A stretch of 64,000 nt of DNA, from assembly GCA_028279515.1 (NCBI GenBank), contig JANQNQ010000001.1, forward strand, positions 248,001 to 312,000. Reading direction: 5' to 3'. Position 1 is the stretch's first letter. Every line of letters starts with the position of its first letter. Below the pieces are notes generated by a model. It had not been told where the DNA came from and ran no database searches. It saw only the letters and a list, made by a program, of their open reading frames with translations. Position numbers and translations under genes: made by a program. This stretch comes from Flavobacteriaceae bacterium. GTDB lineage: Bacteria; Bacteroidota; Bacteroidia; Flavobacteriales; Flavobacteriaceae. Of this stretch, positions 7,758-15,362 are shown piece after piece.

Positions 7758-8983
7758 ACCTATCAGTACAGCATTCAGGAAGTCCGATTAATAAGTCCGT
7801 TGAGATCACCGGCTCAAAAAGCGAATCAAACCGATTGCTTTTGCTGCAAGCCCTGTATCCCAACGTTGCCGTCAACAACGTTTCTAACTCAGACGATTCG
7901 AAAGTGATGCGTAAGGCGGTCGAAGATGAGAAGGCAGAAATAGTGGATATCCATCATGCTGGTACGGCCATGCGCTTTCTAACAGCATTTTTCTCAGTTC
8001 AAGAAGGCAGAGAAGTGTTGCTAACAGGTTCATCACGAATGAAACAACGTCCCATCCAGATTTTAGTGGATGCCTTGCGTCAGCTCGGCGCTAATATTTC
8101 ATACGAAGAGAATGAAGGGATGCCACCATTGCGCATTCGCGGAAAAGAACTCGCCAAAAACAAAGTCTCCTTGGCTGCCAATGTAAGCAGTCAATACATT
8201 TCGGCACTTTTATTAATTGCGCCAAAGCTTCCGCAGGGATTAGAACTCACGCTAGAAGGAAAGATCACCTCGGTACCCTACATAAAAATGACCCTATCCT
8301 TGTTAGATCAATTGGGCATTGAGACCCAGTTTGAAGGAAACAAAATTCAGGTCTTTCCGAAGAAAAAAGTAGAAGATGCCACCCTCACCGTAGAATCCGA
8401 TTGGAGCTCAGCTTCCTATTTTTACAGCATCGCAGCATTGAGCGATGTAGGAACAGAGATAACCCTTTCCAGCTATAAAGAAAATAGTCTACAAGGCGAT
8501 TCGAGCTTGGCCCAGATCTACCAAGAATTTGGTGTGACCACTTCGTATAACGAAAACACGATTACGTTACGAAAAGAAACAACACCAGAAAAGGACATTG
8601 TCGAATGCCATTTAGAGAACGCACCCGACATCGCGCAGACGATTGCCGTCACTTGCTTCGGACTTCATATGGGCTGTGACCTATACGGATTGCACACGCT
8701 TCCCATCAAAGAGACCGATCGATTGGCCGCATTGCAAACCGAATTGACCAAACTTGGGGCAACGGTTTCGATTACAGATGAGAGCCTTCATCTTACACCT
8801 TCGACAACCATAAATGAAGGTGTAGACATTGATACCTATCAAGATCATCGAATGGCGATGGCCTTTGCACCACTGGGTTTGAAGACGCAAATCATCATCA
8901 ATGAGGCAGAGGTTGTGTCTAAGTCCTACCCAGATTATTGGAAGGATTTGGAAGCCTTAGGATTCACCAACAAGGAGCTGTAA
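7754..8983 (+). CDS. aroA: 3-phosphoshikimate 1-carboxyvinyltransferase (EPSP synthase)
   Basis: EPSP synthase transfers the enolpyruvyl group of PEP to shikimate 3-phosphate, the sixth shikimate step. The 409-residue protein shows the N-terminal GSKSESNRLLLL motif, HAGTAMRFLT near residue 74, SRMKQRPIQILVDALRQLGA, the catalytic aspartate region ENAPDIAQ, and IKETDRLAALQTEL. In the PEP-site signature (usually LGNAGTAMRPL) this protein has HHAGTAMRFL, so the Pro after Arg is Phe, as in other Bacteroidota-like short EPSP synthases. Its start overlaps a short leader ORF. A 9-bp hairpin covers its stop codon. Confidence 0.95.
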   Translation: MNLSVQHSGSPINKSVEITGSKSESNRLLLLQALYPNVAVNNVSNSDDSKVMRKAVEDEKAEIVDIHHAGTAMRFLTAFFSVQEGREVLLTGSSRMKQRPIQILVDALRQLGANISYEENEGMPPLRIRGKELAKNKVSLAANVSSQYISALLLIAPKLPQGLELTLEGKITSVPYIKMTLSLLDQLGIETQFEGNKIQVFPKKKVEDATLTVESDWSSASYFYSIAALSDVGTEITLSSYKENSLQGDSSLAQIYQEFGVTTSYNENTITLRKETTPEKDIVECHLENAPDIAQTIAVTCFGLHMGCDLYGLHTLPIKETDRLAALQTELTKLGATVSITDESLHLTPSTTINEGVDIDTYQDHRMAMAFAPLGLKTQIIINEAEVVSKSYPDYWKDLEALGFTNKEL

Positions 8984-9000
8984 AACAACTGGTTTTACAG
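8978..9000 (+). other. Hairpin overlapping the aroA stop codon
   Basis: A perfect 9-bp stem (CTGTAAAAC 8978-8986 and GTTTTACAG 8992-9000) with a 5-base loop covers the TAA stop. No T-run follows, so it is more likely an mRNA 3' end structure or a weak terminator. Confidence 0.45.
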
Positions 9001-9037
9001 ACTTCAAAAAGGTTGCTGTAAATTTTTCCCATTTTAC

Positions 9038-9069
9038 TTGACAACCCCTATCCCCAGATTGTATATTTG
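9038..9069 (+). promoter_or_regulatory. queA promoter
   Basis: TTG at 9038-9040 and TATATTTG at 9062-9069, 21 bases apart, fit the Bacteroidota promoter (TTG at -33, TAnnTTTG at -7). The predicted start near 9075 leaves a leader of about 16 bases before queA. Confidence 0.75.
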
Positions 9070-9091
9070 CCCCTCGCAAAAAATCAAACAG

Positions 9092-10141
9092 ATGAAGTTA
9101 TCACATTTCAATTTCGATCTTCCGGCTGACCTGTTGGCCGAATACCCTTCAGAAAACAGAGACGAGGCAAGATTGATGGTACTTAACCGTAAAGAACAAA
9201 CGATAGAGCACAAACTTTTCAAAGACCTTATCGATTATTTCGATGAAGGAGACGTGATGGTACTTAACAATACCAAAGTATTTCCTGCACGTCTTTTCGG
9301 AAACAAAGAAAAGACCGGCGCTCGTATCGAGGTGTTTCTGTTAAGAGAATTGAATGAAGAACAACGTCTGTGGGATGTGTTGGTAGACCCAGCAAGAAAG
9401 ATCCGTATCGGTAACAAACTCTATTTTGGTGAAGACGAAAGCCTAGTGGCTGAGGTCATTGATAACACCACTTCAAGAGGACGTACCCTACGTTTCCTTT
9501 ACGACGGGTCATACAAAGAATTTAGAACCAAGCTTAACGAGCTAGGCCAGACGCCACTTCCAAAGTACATCAAGAGAGATGTAGAGCCAGAAGATCAAGA
9601 GCGTTACCAAACCATCTATGCCAAAGAAGAAGGTGCCGTAGCAGCTCCAACAGCCGGATTGCACTTCTCAAAGCACTTGCTAAAAAGATTAGAGATCAAA
9701 GGTGTGGATCTTGCAGAGATTACCCTACACGTCGGACTCGGTACTTTTAGCCCAGTAGAAGTAGAGGATCTATCAAAGCACAAAATGGACTCAGAAGAGA
9801 TTTTTATCTCTGATGAAGCAGCACATATGGTCAACTCTGCACAGACGAAGAAAAGCCGTGTATGTGCCGTAGGAACAACTGTGATGCGAGCGCTAGAGAG
9901 CTCGGTATCTTCAGAGCACACGTTGAATCCGTACGAAGGGTGGACCAACAAGTTCATTTTCCCACCATACGAATTTAGCATTGCCGATAGTATGATCACC
10001 AACTTCCATACACCAAAGTCAACCTTGTTGATGATGGTTTCAGCCTTTGCCGGACACGAGTTCATTAAGAAAGCCTATGACGAGGCGGTGAAAGAAAAAT
10101 ATAAGTTTTACTCTTACGGTGACGCGATGTTGATCATCTAA
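9092..10141 (+). CDS. queA: S-adenosylmethionine:tRNA ribosyltransferase-isomerase
   Basis: QueA transfers and isomerises the ribosyl group of SAM onto preQ1 at the wobble base of GUN-anticodon tRNAs, forming epoxyqueuosine. The 349-residue protein starts [21 protein letters not shown], the conserved N-terminus, and contains [33 protein letters not shown] and the C-terminal [21 protein letters not shown] signature. The frame is open back to 9038, but that region is the promoter, so 9092 is the start. A strong terminator follows; it appears monocistronic. Confidence 0.96.
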   Translation: MKLSHFNFDLPADLLAEYPSENRDEARLMVLNRKEQTIEHKLFKDLIDYFDEGDVMVLNNTKVFPARLFGNKEKTGARIEVFLLRELNEEQRLWDVLVDPARKIRIGNKLYFGEDESLVAEVIDNTTSRGRTLRFLYDGSYKEFRTKLNELGQTPLPKYIKRDVEPEDQERYQTIYAKEEGAVAAPTAGLHFSKHLLKRLEIKGVDLAEITLHVGLGTFSPVEVEDLSKHKMDSEEIFISDEAAHMVNSAQTKKSRVCAVGTTVMRALESSVSSEHTLNPYEGWTNKFIFPPYEFSIADSMITNFHTPKSTLLMMVSAFAGHEFIKKAYDEAVKEKYKFYSYGDAMLII

Positions 10142-10162
10142 GAAGACACTCATAAAAGAACA

Positions 10163-10190
10163 AGCCCTGTCTTTTGACGGGGCTTTTTTT
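10163..10190 (+). terminator. queA intrinsic terminator
   Basis: Stem AGCCCTGTC (10163-10171) and GACGGGGCT (10176-10184), nine pairs including one G-T, tetraloop TTTT, then a run of T. Confidence 0.9.
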
Positions 10191-10472
10191 ATTTGGGCGT
10201 TCCCATGAAGTAGAGCAAGCTCACTTCACGTACGGGCTTTCGGCAGTCGCTATCAATTTTGTGTCATGCCGAGCGCAGTCGAGGCACAAAATTGATGAGC
10301 TCCAACACCTCCTTTGCCCGATGCAATCCAACAGTCTGCTTCGAGCGGAGTTCAACAGCTTGCATCGAGCACTACCAAGTCCAAAACATGTTTTTGGACG
10401 AAGGTATCTGGTGTAGCCAGTCGAGATGCCTCAATCCCTAACGCAAACCATTTTACAAACCAAAAACTTAAC
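10191..10472. repeat. Gene-free region with interspersed palindromic repeat
   Basis: Between queA and rlmN lie about 280 bases without a credible gene. A perfect 12-bp inverted repeat, ATCAATTTTGTG (10252-10263) and CACAAAATTGAT (10285-10296), encloses a 21-base loop with the GCCGAGCGCAGTCGAGG sequence that resembles interspersed repeats common in flavobacterial intergenic regions. Related fragments recur (TTCGAGCGGAGT near 10340, CAGTCGAGATGCC near 10420). The two overlapping plus-strand ORFs here are Cys/Ser-rich and repeat-derived, so are not called. Confidence 0.6.
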
Positions 10473-10480
10473 TACCTTTG
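10473..10480 (+). promoter_or_regulatory. rlmN promoter -7 element
   Basis: TACCTTTG matches TAnnTTTG exactly. It ends only 6 bases before the rlmN ATG (10487), so the mRNA would be leaderless or nearly so. Confidence 0.6.
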
Positions 10481-10486
10481 CACCGC

Positions 10487-11527
10487 ATGCAAGCCAAGAA
10501 AAAAGACATACGAGCACTAACAAAAGAGCAACTAAGGGATTTCTTTGTAGGCAACGGAGACAAAGCCTTCCGAGGCAATCAAGTATATGAATGGCTCTGG
10601 AGTAAAGGCGCTCACAGTTTTGAGGATATGACCAATGTCTCGAAAGAGACCCGTCAAATGCTTCAAGACAATTTTGTGATTAACCACATCAAGGTCGATC
10701 AGATGCAGCGTAGCAGTGATGGTACGATCAAGAATGCAGTACGATTACATGACGACCTCATAGTTGAGTCAGTGCTAATACCCACCGCAACTAGGACCAC
10801 CGCTTGTGTATCCAGTCAAGTAGGATGTAGCTTGGATTGCAAATTCTGTGCAACGGCACGTCTAAAACGAATGCGAAATCTAAATCCCGATGAGATTTAC
10901 GACCAAGTAGTCGTTATAGACAACGAAAGCCGACTCTATCACGGGCGACCACTTTCAAACATTGTATTCATGGGTATGGGAGAACCACTCATGAATTACA
11001 ACAATGTGCTCAAGGCTATCGAAAAGATTACCTCTCCCGAAGGACTTGGGATGTCTCCACGACGTATTGTGGTTTCAACTTCAGGTGTTCCCAAAATGAT
11101 AAAGAAACTGGCCGATGATGAGGTCAAATTCAAGTTGGCAGTATCACTGCATTCGGCAATTGATGAAGTACGTTCGACGATCATGCCATTCAATGAACAT
11201 TTCCCTTTAACCGATTTACGCGAAGCGCTAGAATATTGGTACGCAAAGACCAGACGCCCGATCACCTATGAGTACGTGGTCTGGAAGGACATTAACGACA
11301 AACGTAAAGATGTCGACGCTTTGGTACGTTTCTGCAAATTTGCACCGAGCAAAGTCAATTTGATTGAGTACAATCCTATAGACGACGGCGAGTTTCAGCA
11401 GGCCAGCAATGAAGCCATTGACATGTACACCGACATACTCGAAAGAAATGGGATTACCGTCACCGTAAGACGCTCTCGCGGAAAGGACATCGATGCAGCA
11501 TGTGGTCAGTTGGCGAATAAAAAGTAG
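10487..11527 (+). CDS. rlmN: 23S rRNA (adenine2503-C2)/tRNA methyltransferase
   Basis: RlmN is a radical-SAM enzyme that methylates C2 of A2503 in 23S rRNA and A37 of some tRNAs. The 346-residue protein has the CxxxCxxC iron-sulfur motif (CSLDCKFC, Cys114, Cys118, Cys121), the MGMGEPLMNY SAM-binding motif, and the C-terminal methyl-carrying cysteine in GKDIDAACGQL. An upstream TTG at 10478 in frame is part of the promoter element, so the ATG at 10487 (MQAKKKDIRALTKEQ) is preferred. No associated resistance feature distinguishes it from the housekeeping enzyme. Confidence 0.95.
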   Translation: MQAKKKDIRALTKEQLRDFFVGNGDKAFRGNQVYEWLWSKGAHSFEDMTNVSKETRQMLQDNFVINHIKVDQMQRSSDGTIKNAVRLHDDLIVESVLIPTATRTTACVSSQVGCSLDCKFCATARLKRMRNLNPDEIYDQVVVIDNESRLYHGRPLSNIVFMGMGEPLMNYNNVLKAIEKITSPEGLGMSPRRIVVSTSGVPKMIKKLADDEVKFKLAVSLHSAIDEVRSTIMPFNEHFPLTDLREALEYWYAKTRRPITYEYVVWKDINDKRKDVDALVRFCKFAPSKVNLIEYNPIDDGEFQQASNEAIDMYTDILERNGITVTVRRSRGKDIDAACGQLANKK

Positions 11528-11576
11528 GCTACTTCGTAAATATTTCTTCAAAATTCAGTTTTTAGCCCCGAAATAC

Positions 11577-11584
11577 TATCTTTG
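11577..11584 (+). promoter_or_regulatory. Promoter -7 element, polyprenyl synthase gene
   Basis: TATCTTTG matches TAnnTTTG and lies 16 bases before the ATG at 11601. No exact TTG is visible at -33. Confidence 0.55.
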
Positions 11585-11600
11585 ATTCTGCTAAACTATT

Positions 11601-12578
11601 ATGAAGATATCCGAACAGATCAAAGAACCCATTTTGGAAGAGATGGAGCTTTTCGAAGAAAAGTTTTCTGGCGCTATGTCTTCAAAGGTGGCACTCTTCA
11701 ACCGAATCACCTATTACATCGTTAGACGAAAAGGGAAGCAGATGCGCCCTATGTTCGTTTTCCTCACAGCTAAAATGGTAGGCGAAGGAAAGGTGAACGA
11801 ACGCACCTATCGTGGAGCGTCAGTAATTGAGCTTATTCATACAGCGACCCTAGTACACGACGATGTGGTAGACGACAGTAACATGCGTCGCGGTTTCTTT
11901 TCGATCAATGCATTGTGGAAAAACAAGATTGCCGTGTTGGTTGGAGATTACCTCTTGTCAAAAGGGCTCTTACTTTCGATAGATCACGGTGACTTTGACC
12001 TCTTAAAGATCATTTCAGTAGCCGTTCGTGAGATGAGCGAAGGCGAACTACTTCAGATCGAAAAAGCCCGAAAACTAGACATCACCGAAGAAGTGTATTA
12101 TGAGATCATACGCCAAAAGACCGCAACATTAATTGCAGCCTGTTGCGCCATGGGAGCACAATCGGTAAACGTTTCAGAAGAAGAAGTGGCACGTATGCAG
12201 AAGTTTGGAGAGCTCATAGGGATGGCCTTTCAGATCAAGGACGATTTATTTGATTATGGTACCGAGCGAATTGGCAAACCCACAGGCATCGACATCAAAG
12301 AGCAAAAGATGACACTTCCGCTGATTTATACGCTAAACCACTGTTCGAAAAAAGAAAAGAGCTGGCTGATCAATTCGATCAAGAATCATAATAAAGATAA
12401 GAAACGAGTAAAAGAGGTCATTGCTTTTGTAAAGGACAACGGCGGACTCGAATATGCTGTGCAACGCATGCACGAGTTTCAAAAAGAAGCCTTGTCGCTC
12501 ATAGCAGACTATCCCGCTTCCCCTTATAAAGAAGCCCTCGAATTGATGGTCAACTATGTGATCGATCGTAAAAAATAA
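11601..12578 (+). CDS. Polyprenyl (all-trans) diphosphate synthase
   Basis: A 325-residue long-chain trans-prenyltransferase that condenses isopentenyl diphosphate onto an allylic primer, most likely supplying the side chain of menaquinone. The first aspartate-rich motif is in LVHDDVVDDS and the second in FQIKDDLFDYG; the GKQMRPMFVF substrate-binding region and the QIEKARKLD segment are also present. Chain length cannot be read with certainty. It has its own -7 element. Downstream, TTCTTCG (12594-12600) and CGAAGAA (12610-12616) form a hairpin without a T-run. Confidence 0.9.
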   Translation: MKISEQIKEPILEEMELFEEKFSGAMSSKVALFNRITYYIVRRKGKQMRPMFVFLTAKMVGEGKVNERTYRGASVIELIHTATLVHDDVVDDSNMRRGFFSINALWKNKIAVLVGDYLLSKGLLLSIDHGDFDLLKIISVAVREMSEGELLQIEKARKLDITEEVYYEIIRQKTATLIAACCAMGAQSVNVSEEEVARMQKFGELIGMAFQIKDDLFDYGTERIGKPTGIDIKEQKMTLPLIYTLNHCSKKEKSWLINSIKNHNKDKKRVKEVIAFVKDNGGLEYAVQRMHEFQKEALSLIADYPASPYKEALELMVNYVIDRKK

Positions 12579-12790
12579 ATTCCTACGCCCACGTTCTTCG
12601 AAATTTTAACGAAGAAGAAAGGCAGGAACCGCAAAGATTCAAAATGTAATTGTATAGTGCTTGTACACCGAAACTTGCCTCCTGCTCTGGAGTGGTTCGA
12701 CTACGAAGGCGCATAGTGAAGGTGTAAAAAAAAATTCTTCCCCAGACAACCCTTGGCGAACTATTTGCGTCTATTAAAATAGAAGACCAA

Positions 12791-13366
12791 ATGAAACCAC
12801 TGTTGAAAGTCATTCCGTTATACAACAACGAAAAGCAACTGATCAAGAAGGCCACGCAACAAAACCGCGAGGCGCAGCGTCAGTTGTTTGAGAAGCACTC
12901 GCCCAAGATGTTGAGTGTCTGTCGTCAGTATATCAATGACATTCAGTTTGCCGAAGAGGTTATGCTAGGCGGGTTTTTAAAGGTCTTCACGCATCTTGAA
13001 AGTTTTAAAGGAGAAGGAAGTTTCGAAGGTTGGATCCGCCGAATCATGGTGAGAGAGTGCATTTCTTTTCTGCGGAAGCAAAAAAAGAAAGAGCTCTTCA
13101 CAGACGAAATGGAAGCCTTCGAAGAATCGGTAAACGACATTGATTCTGATATTGAATTAGAGCATATACAACGACTCATAGATGACCTTCCCGAAGGATA
13201 TCGCATGGTGTTTGTCATGTATGCCGTAGAAGGATACAAGCACCAGGAGATCGCAGAAATGTTACAGATCTCTGTAAATACTTCCAAAACCCAATTATTC
13301 AAAGCCCGAAAGATGCTACAAAAGAAAGTATCCCGATTAAATGCAGTAAGTAATGGCACCACGTAG
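12791..13366 (+). CDS. ECF-type RNA polymerase sigma factor
   Basis: A 191-residue sigma-70 family factor with regions 2 and 4 only. Region 2 spans about residues 25-90 (FEKHSPKMLSVCRQYI through FEGWIRRIMVRECISFLRK) and region 4 about 125-180 (LPEGYRMVFVMYAVEGYKHQEIAEMLQISVNTSKTQ, the helix-turn-helix). The two are joined by an acidic linker (DEMEAFEESVNDIDSDIELE). It overlaps the next gene, a single-pass membrane protein, by 14 bases, and a predicted outer-membrane protein follows, so the three form an operon. The 210-base upstream gap shows no perfect -7 element, as expected if the gene uses its own promoter type; that is inference. Confidence 0.9.
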   Translation: MKPLLKVIPLYNNEKQLIKKATQQNREAQRQLFEKHSPKMLSVCRQYINDIQFAEEVMLGGFLKVFTHLESFKGEGSFEGWIRRIMVRECISFLRKQKKKELFTDEMEAFEESVNDIDSDIELEHIQRLIDDLPEGYRMVFVMYAVEGYKHQEIAEMLQISVNTSKTQLFKARKMLQKKVSRLNAVSNGTT

Positions 13367-14141
13367 ATTAGAAAAACAGATAAAAGAAAAACTAGACCAA
13401 CGGCAGATTCAGCCCTCCAACGATGCTTGGGAGCGGTTAGCAACTAAGTTGGACGCTGTTGAATCACCTCGAAAGAAGCGACTTCCTGTCTATTGGATAG
13501 CGGCCAGTGTTATTGGCCTGTTGATCTTGTCGATTGTTTTTCTTTTGAATCGAGACACTATCGAAACGCAAACCCCGATGGTAGAAACCGAAACTCCTAA
13601 AGTAGAGGAATCAGCTCCTTTGAAAAAGGATGTCCAGCCAACAGAAATGCAGATTGCTGATGTGTCTCAAGAAGATAAGGAAGTAGCCACTCCGAGTATA
13701 GATAAAGAGTCAATTGAGCAATCACCGCGAGCTACAAACTCACCAAAAACGCAGAAGGAAGTAGTAATCCAAAATAGAGAAGCGGTGGCGACGATTTCTT
13801 CGGAAGAGACACAGCAAAGAAACAAACTCGAGAAGTCGGTTGCCACAGAAAATTTCATTGACCAAAAAGTACAAGATGTGGTTGCTACGATCGAAAATCT
13901 ACAAAAAGAAAACAAGCAAATAACAGACGAAGAGATCGAAGCATTGCTCGCCAGTGCGCAACGTTCTATCGATTCGCAACGCATACATCAAAAGGGAAAA
14001 GACGCTTATGCCGTAGATGCCGAGTCCCTACTTCTAGACGTAGAAGATGAACTCGACCAATCTTTTAGAAACAGAGTTTTTGAAGCGCTGAAAACAGGAT
14101 TCAAAAAGGTAAAGACATCAGTGGCAGAGCGCAATCAGTAA
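13353..14141 (+). CDS. Single-pass membrane protein, possible anti-sigma factor
   Basis: A 262-residue protein with a cytoplasmic N-terminus of about 45 residues (LEKQIKEKLDQRQIQPSNDAWERL), one transmembrane helix (about 46-66, YWIAASVIGLLILSIVFLL), and a long Glu/Thr/Gln-rich, low-complexity periplasmic part with predicted coiled coil near 165-205. Its start overlaps the ECF sigma gene by 14 bases, indicating translational coupling. Position and topology suggest an anti-sigma factor, and the N-terminus with S/N-D-A-W resembles short Bacteroidota anti-sigma-like proteins, but no zinc-binding ASD motif is visible. Function is inferred from context only. Confidence 0.7.
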   Translation: MAPRRLEKQIKEKLDQRQIQPSNDAWERLATKLDAVESPRKKRLPVYWIAASVIGLLILSIVFLLNRDTIETQTPMVETETPKVEESAPLKKDVQPTEMQIADVSQEDKEVATPSIDKESIEQSPRATNSPKTQKEVVIQNREAVATISSEETQQRNKLEKSVATENFIDQKVQDVVATIENLQKENKQITDEEIEALLASAQRSIDSQRIHQKGKDAYAVDAESLLLDVEDELDQSFRNRVFEALKTGFKKVKTSVAERNQ

Positions 14142-14170
14142 GTTCATTCATCAATTAAACAATCACGATC

Positions 14171-15244
14171 ATGGTAAGAATTACAATTATCATCACTTGG
14201 GTGGTGGCGTTATTACTTTGTCAGAATGCAATGGCGCAAGAAACAGACAAGGAGAAGGCCATATCCATTTTAAAAGAGCAAATAGATAAGATCAAGGCGA
14301 ACGAAAGAGACGCACTAAAAGAAGAGGTTGAAGCCATAAATGAACGCCTCGACCGCGGCGAGATCAATTTCGAGGAAGCTAAGAAACTCAAAAAAGAAGC
14401 AGCCGAAAAACGAGCGCTCAACATCGAGAACCGAGTGGCGATCATAGAAAACAAAATTGCGTTGGTTCAACGAAATGAAGGCGAGATCAATTTGGACGAT
14501 TACATAAAGGAAGAAGTTACTTCGCTTGAAATAGGGTGGGGACACGACGGACTCTTCGGCTTTAAGATCAATGAAGGAAGCAGAAAGAGACGCATAAAAT
14601 ACGATCGTCGTACAACCTCAGATCTAGTGGTGGCAATTGGTTTTAACAATGCGCTGATCGACGGACAAGGATTGGACGATTCTCCCTATAACTTCGGCGG
14701 TTCGCGATTCTTTGAATTGGGATGGGCCTGGAAAACTAGAGTATTTAAAAACTCGAATTGGCTTCGAATCAAATACGGTTTTTCCTTTCAGTGGAACGGC
14801 TTAAAACCAAAAGACAATCAATATTTCGTAGAACAGGGAGACCAAACGGTTTTAGAGACCTTCCCATTCGAGTTAAAAAAGTCAAAGTTCAGAATGGACA
14901 ATCTCGTGATCCCAGTACACTTCGAATTCGGACCGTCAAAAAAACGTGAATCCGAAAAGTACATACGTTACTCTACACGTCGTCAGTTTAAAATGGGACT
15001 TGGTGGCTACGCAGGATTTAATATCGGAACTAGACAAAAGTTGAAGTATAGAGCCGATGGTGAGCGCGTAAAGGATAAATTCAAGCGAGACTATAACACA
15101 AGCGACCTCGTTTACGGGTTGAGTGGATATGTGGCTTTCGGATCGGTTGGGATCTATGCCAAGTACGATCTGTCTCCAATATTTAAGGACGCGGTAGTAG
15201 AACAGAACAACATCTCCCTCGGAGTACGATTTGACATGGATTAG
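14171..15244 (+). CDS. Outer-membrane beta-barrel protein with coiled-coil N-terminus
   Basis: A 357-residue exported protein with a signal peptide ending near residue 22 (CQNAMAQ). Residues 25-110 are a highly charged helical region (KEQIDKIKANERDALKEEVEA) with heptad character. From about 125 to the end, alternating hydrophobic and aromatic strands (SLEIGWGHDGLFGF, FFELGWAWKTRVF) end in the sequence NNISLGVRFDMD, typical of an outer-membrane beta-barrel. It is the third gene of the ECF sigma operon, 29 bases after the membrane protein, and is likely a target or sensor output of that system. The exact role is unknown. Confidence 0.75.
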   Translation: MVRITIIITWVVALLLCQNAMAQETDKEKAISILKEQIDKIKANERDALKEEVEAINERLDRGEINFEEAKKLKKEAAEKRALNIENRVAIIENKIALVQRNEGEINLDDYIKEEVTSLEIGWGHDGLFGFKINEGSRKRRIKYDRRTTSDLVVAIGFNNALIDGQGLDDSPYNFGGSRFFELGWAWKTRVFKNSNWLRIKYGFSFQWNGLKPKDNQYFVEQGDQTVLETFPFELKKSKFRMDNLVIPVHFEFGPSKKRESEKYIRYSTRRQFKMGLGGYAGFNIGTRQKLKYRADGERVKDKFKRDYNTSDLVYGLSGYVAFGSVGIYAKYDLSPIFKDAVVEQNNISLGVRFDMD

Positions 15245-15274
15245 TTTGTACACTTCACTTTGTTTCATGTTCAG

Positions 15275-15305
15275 AGGCCTTCCAAATTTGTGAAGGCCTT
15301 TTTTG
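15275..15305 (+). terminator. Intrinsic terminator of the ECF sigma operon
   Basis: Stem AGGCCTTC (15275-15282) and GAAGGCCT (15292-15299), 9-base loop, followed by TTTTT. Confidence 0.88.
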
Positions 15306-15322
15306 TATGTAAAAATTGGAAT

Positions 15323-15356
15323 TTGACTATTTTTACAGTTCGTACCCATATATTTG
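15323..15356 (+). promoter_or_regulatory. dnaG promoter
   Basis: TTG at 15323-15325 and TATATTTG at 15349-15356 are 23 bases apart. The predicted transcription start lies at or next to the TTG start codon at 15363, which points to a leaderless or near-leaderless dnaG mRNA. Confidence 0.65.
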
Positions 15357-15362
15357 TTCCAG

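Noticed and set aside
9038-9091. In-frame extension of queA upstream to 9038
   Set aside because: The segment contains the promoter elements TTG and TATATTTG, and the added residues do not fit the family N-terminus.
10174-10441. Two overlapping plus-strand ORFs between queA and rlmN
   Set aside because: They lie in repeat sequence, have implausible composition and no start signals; treated as repeat.
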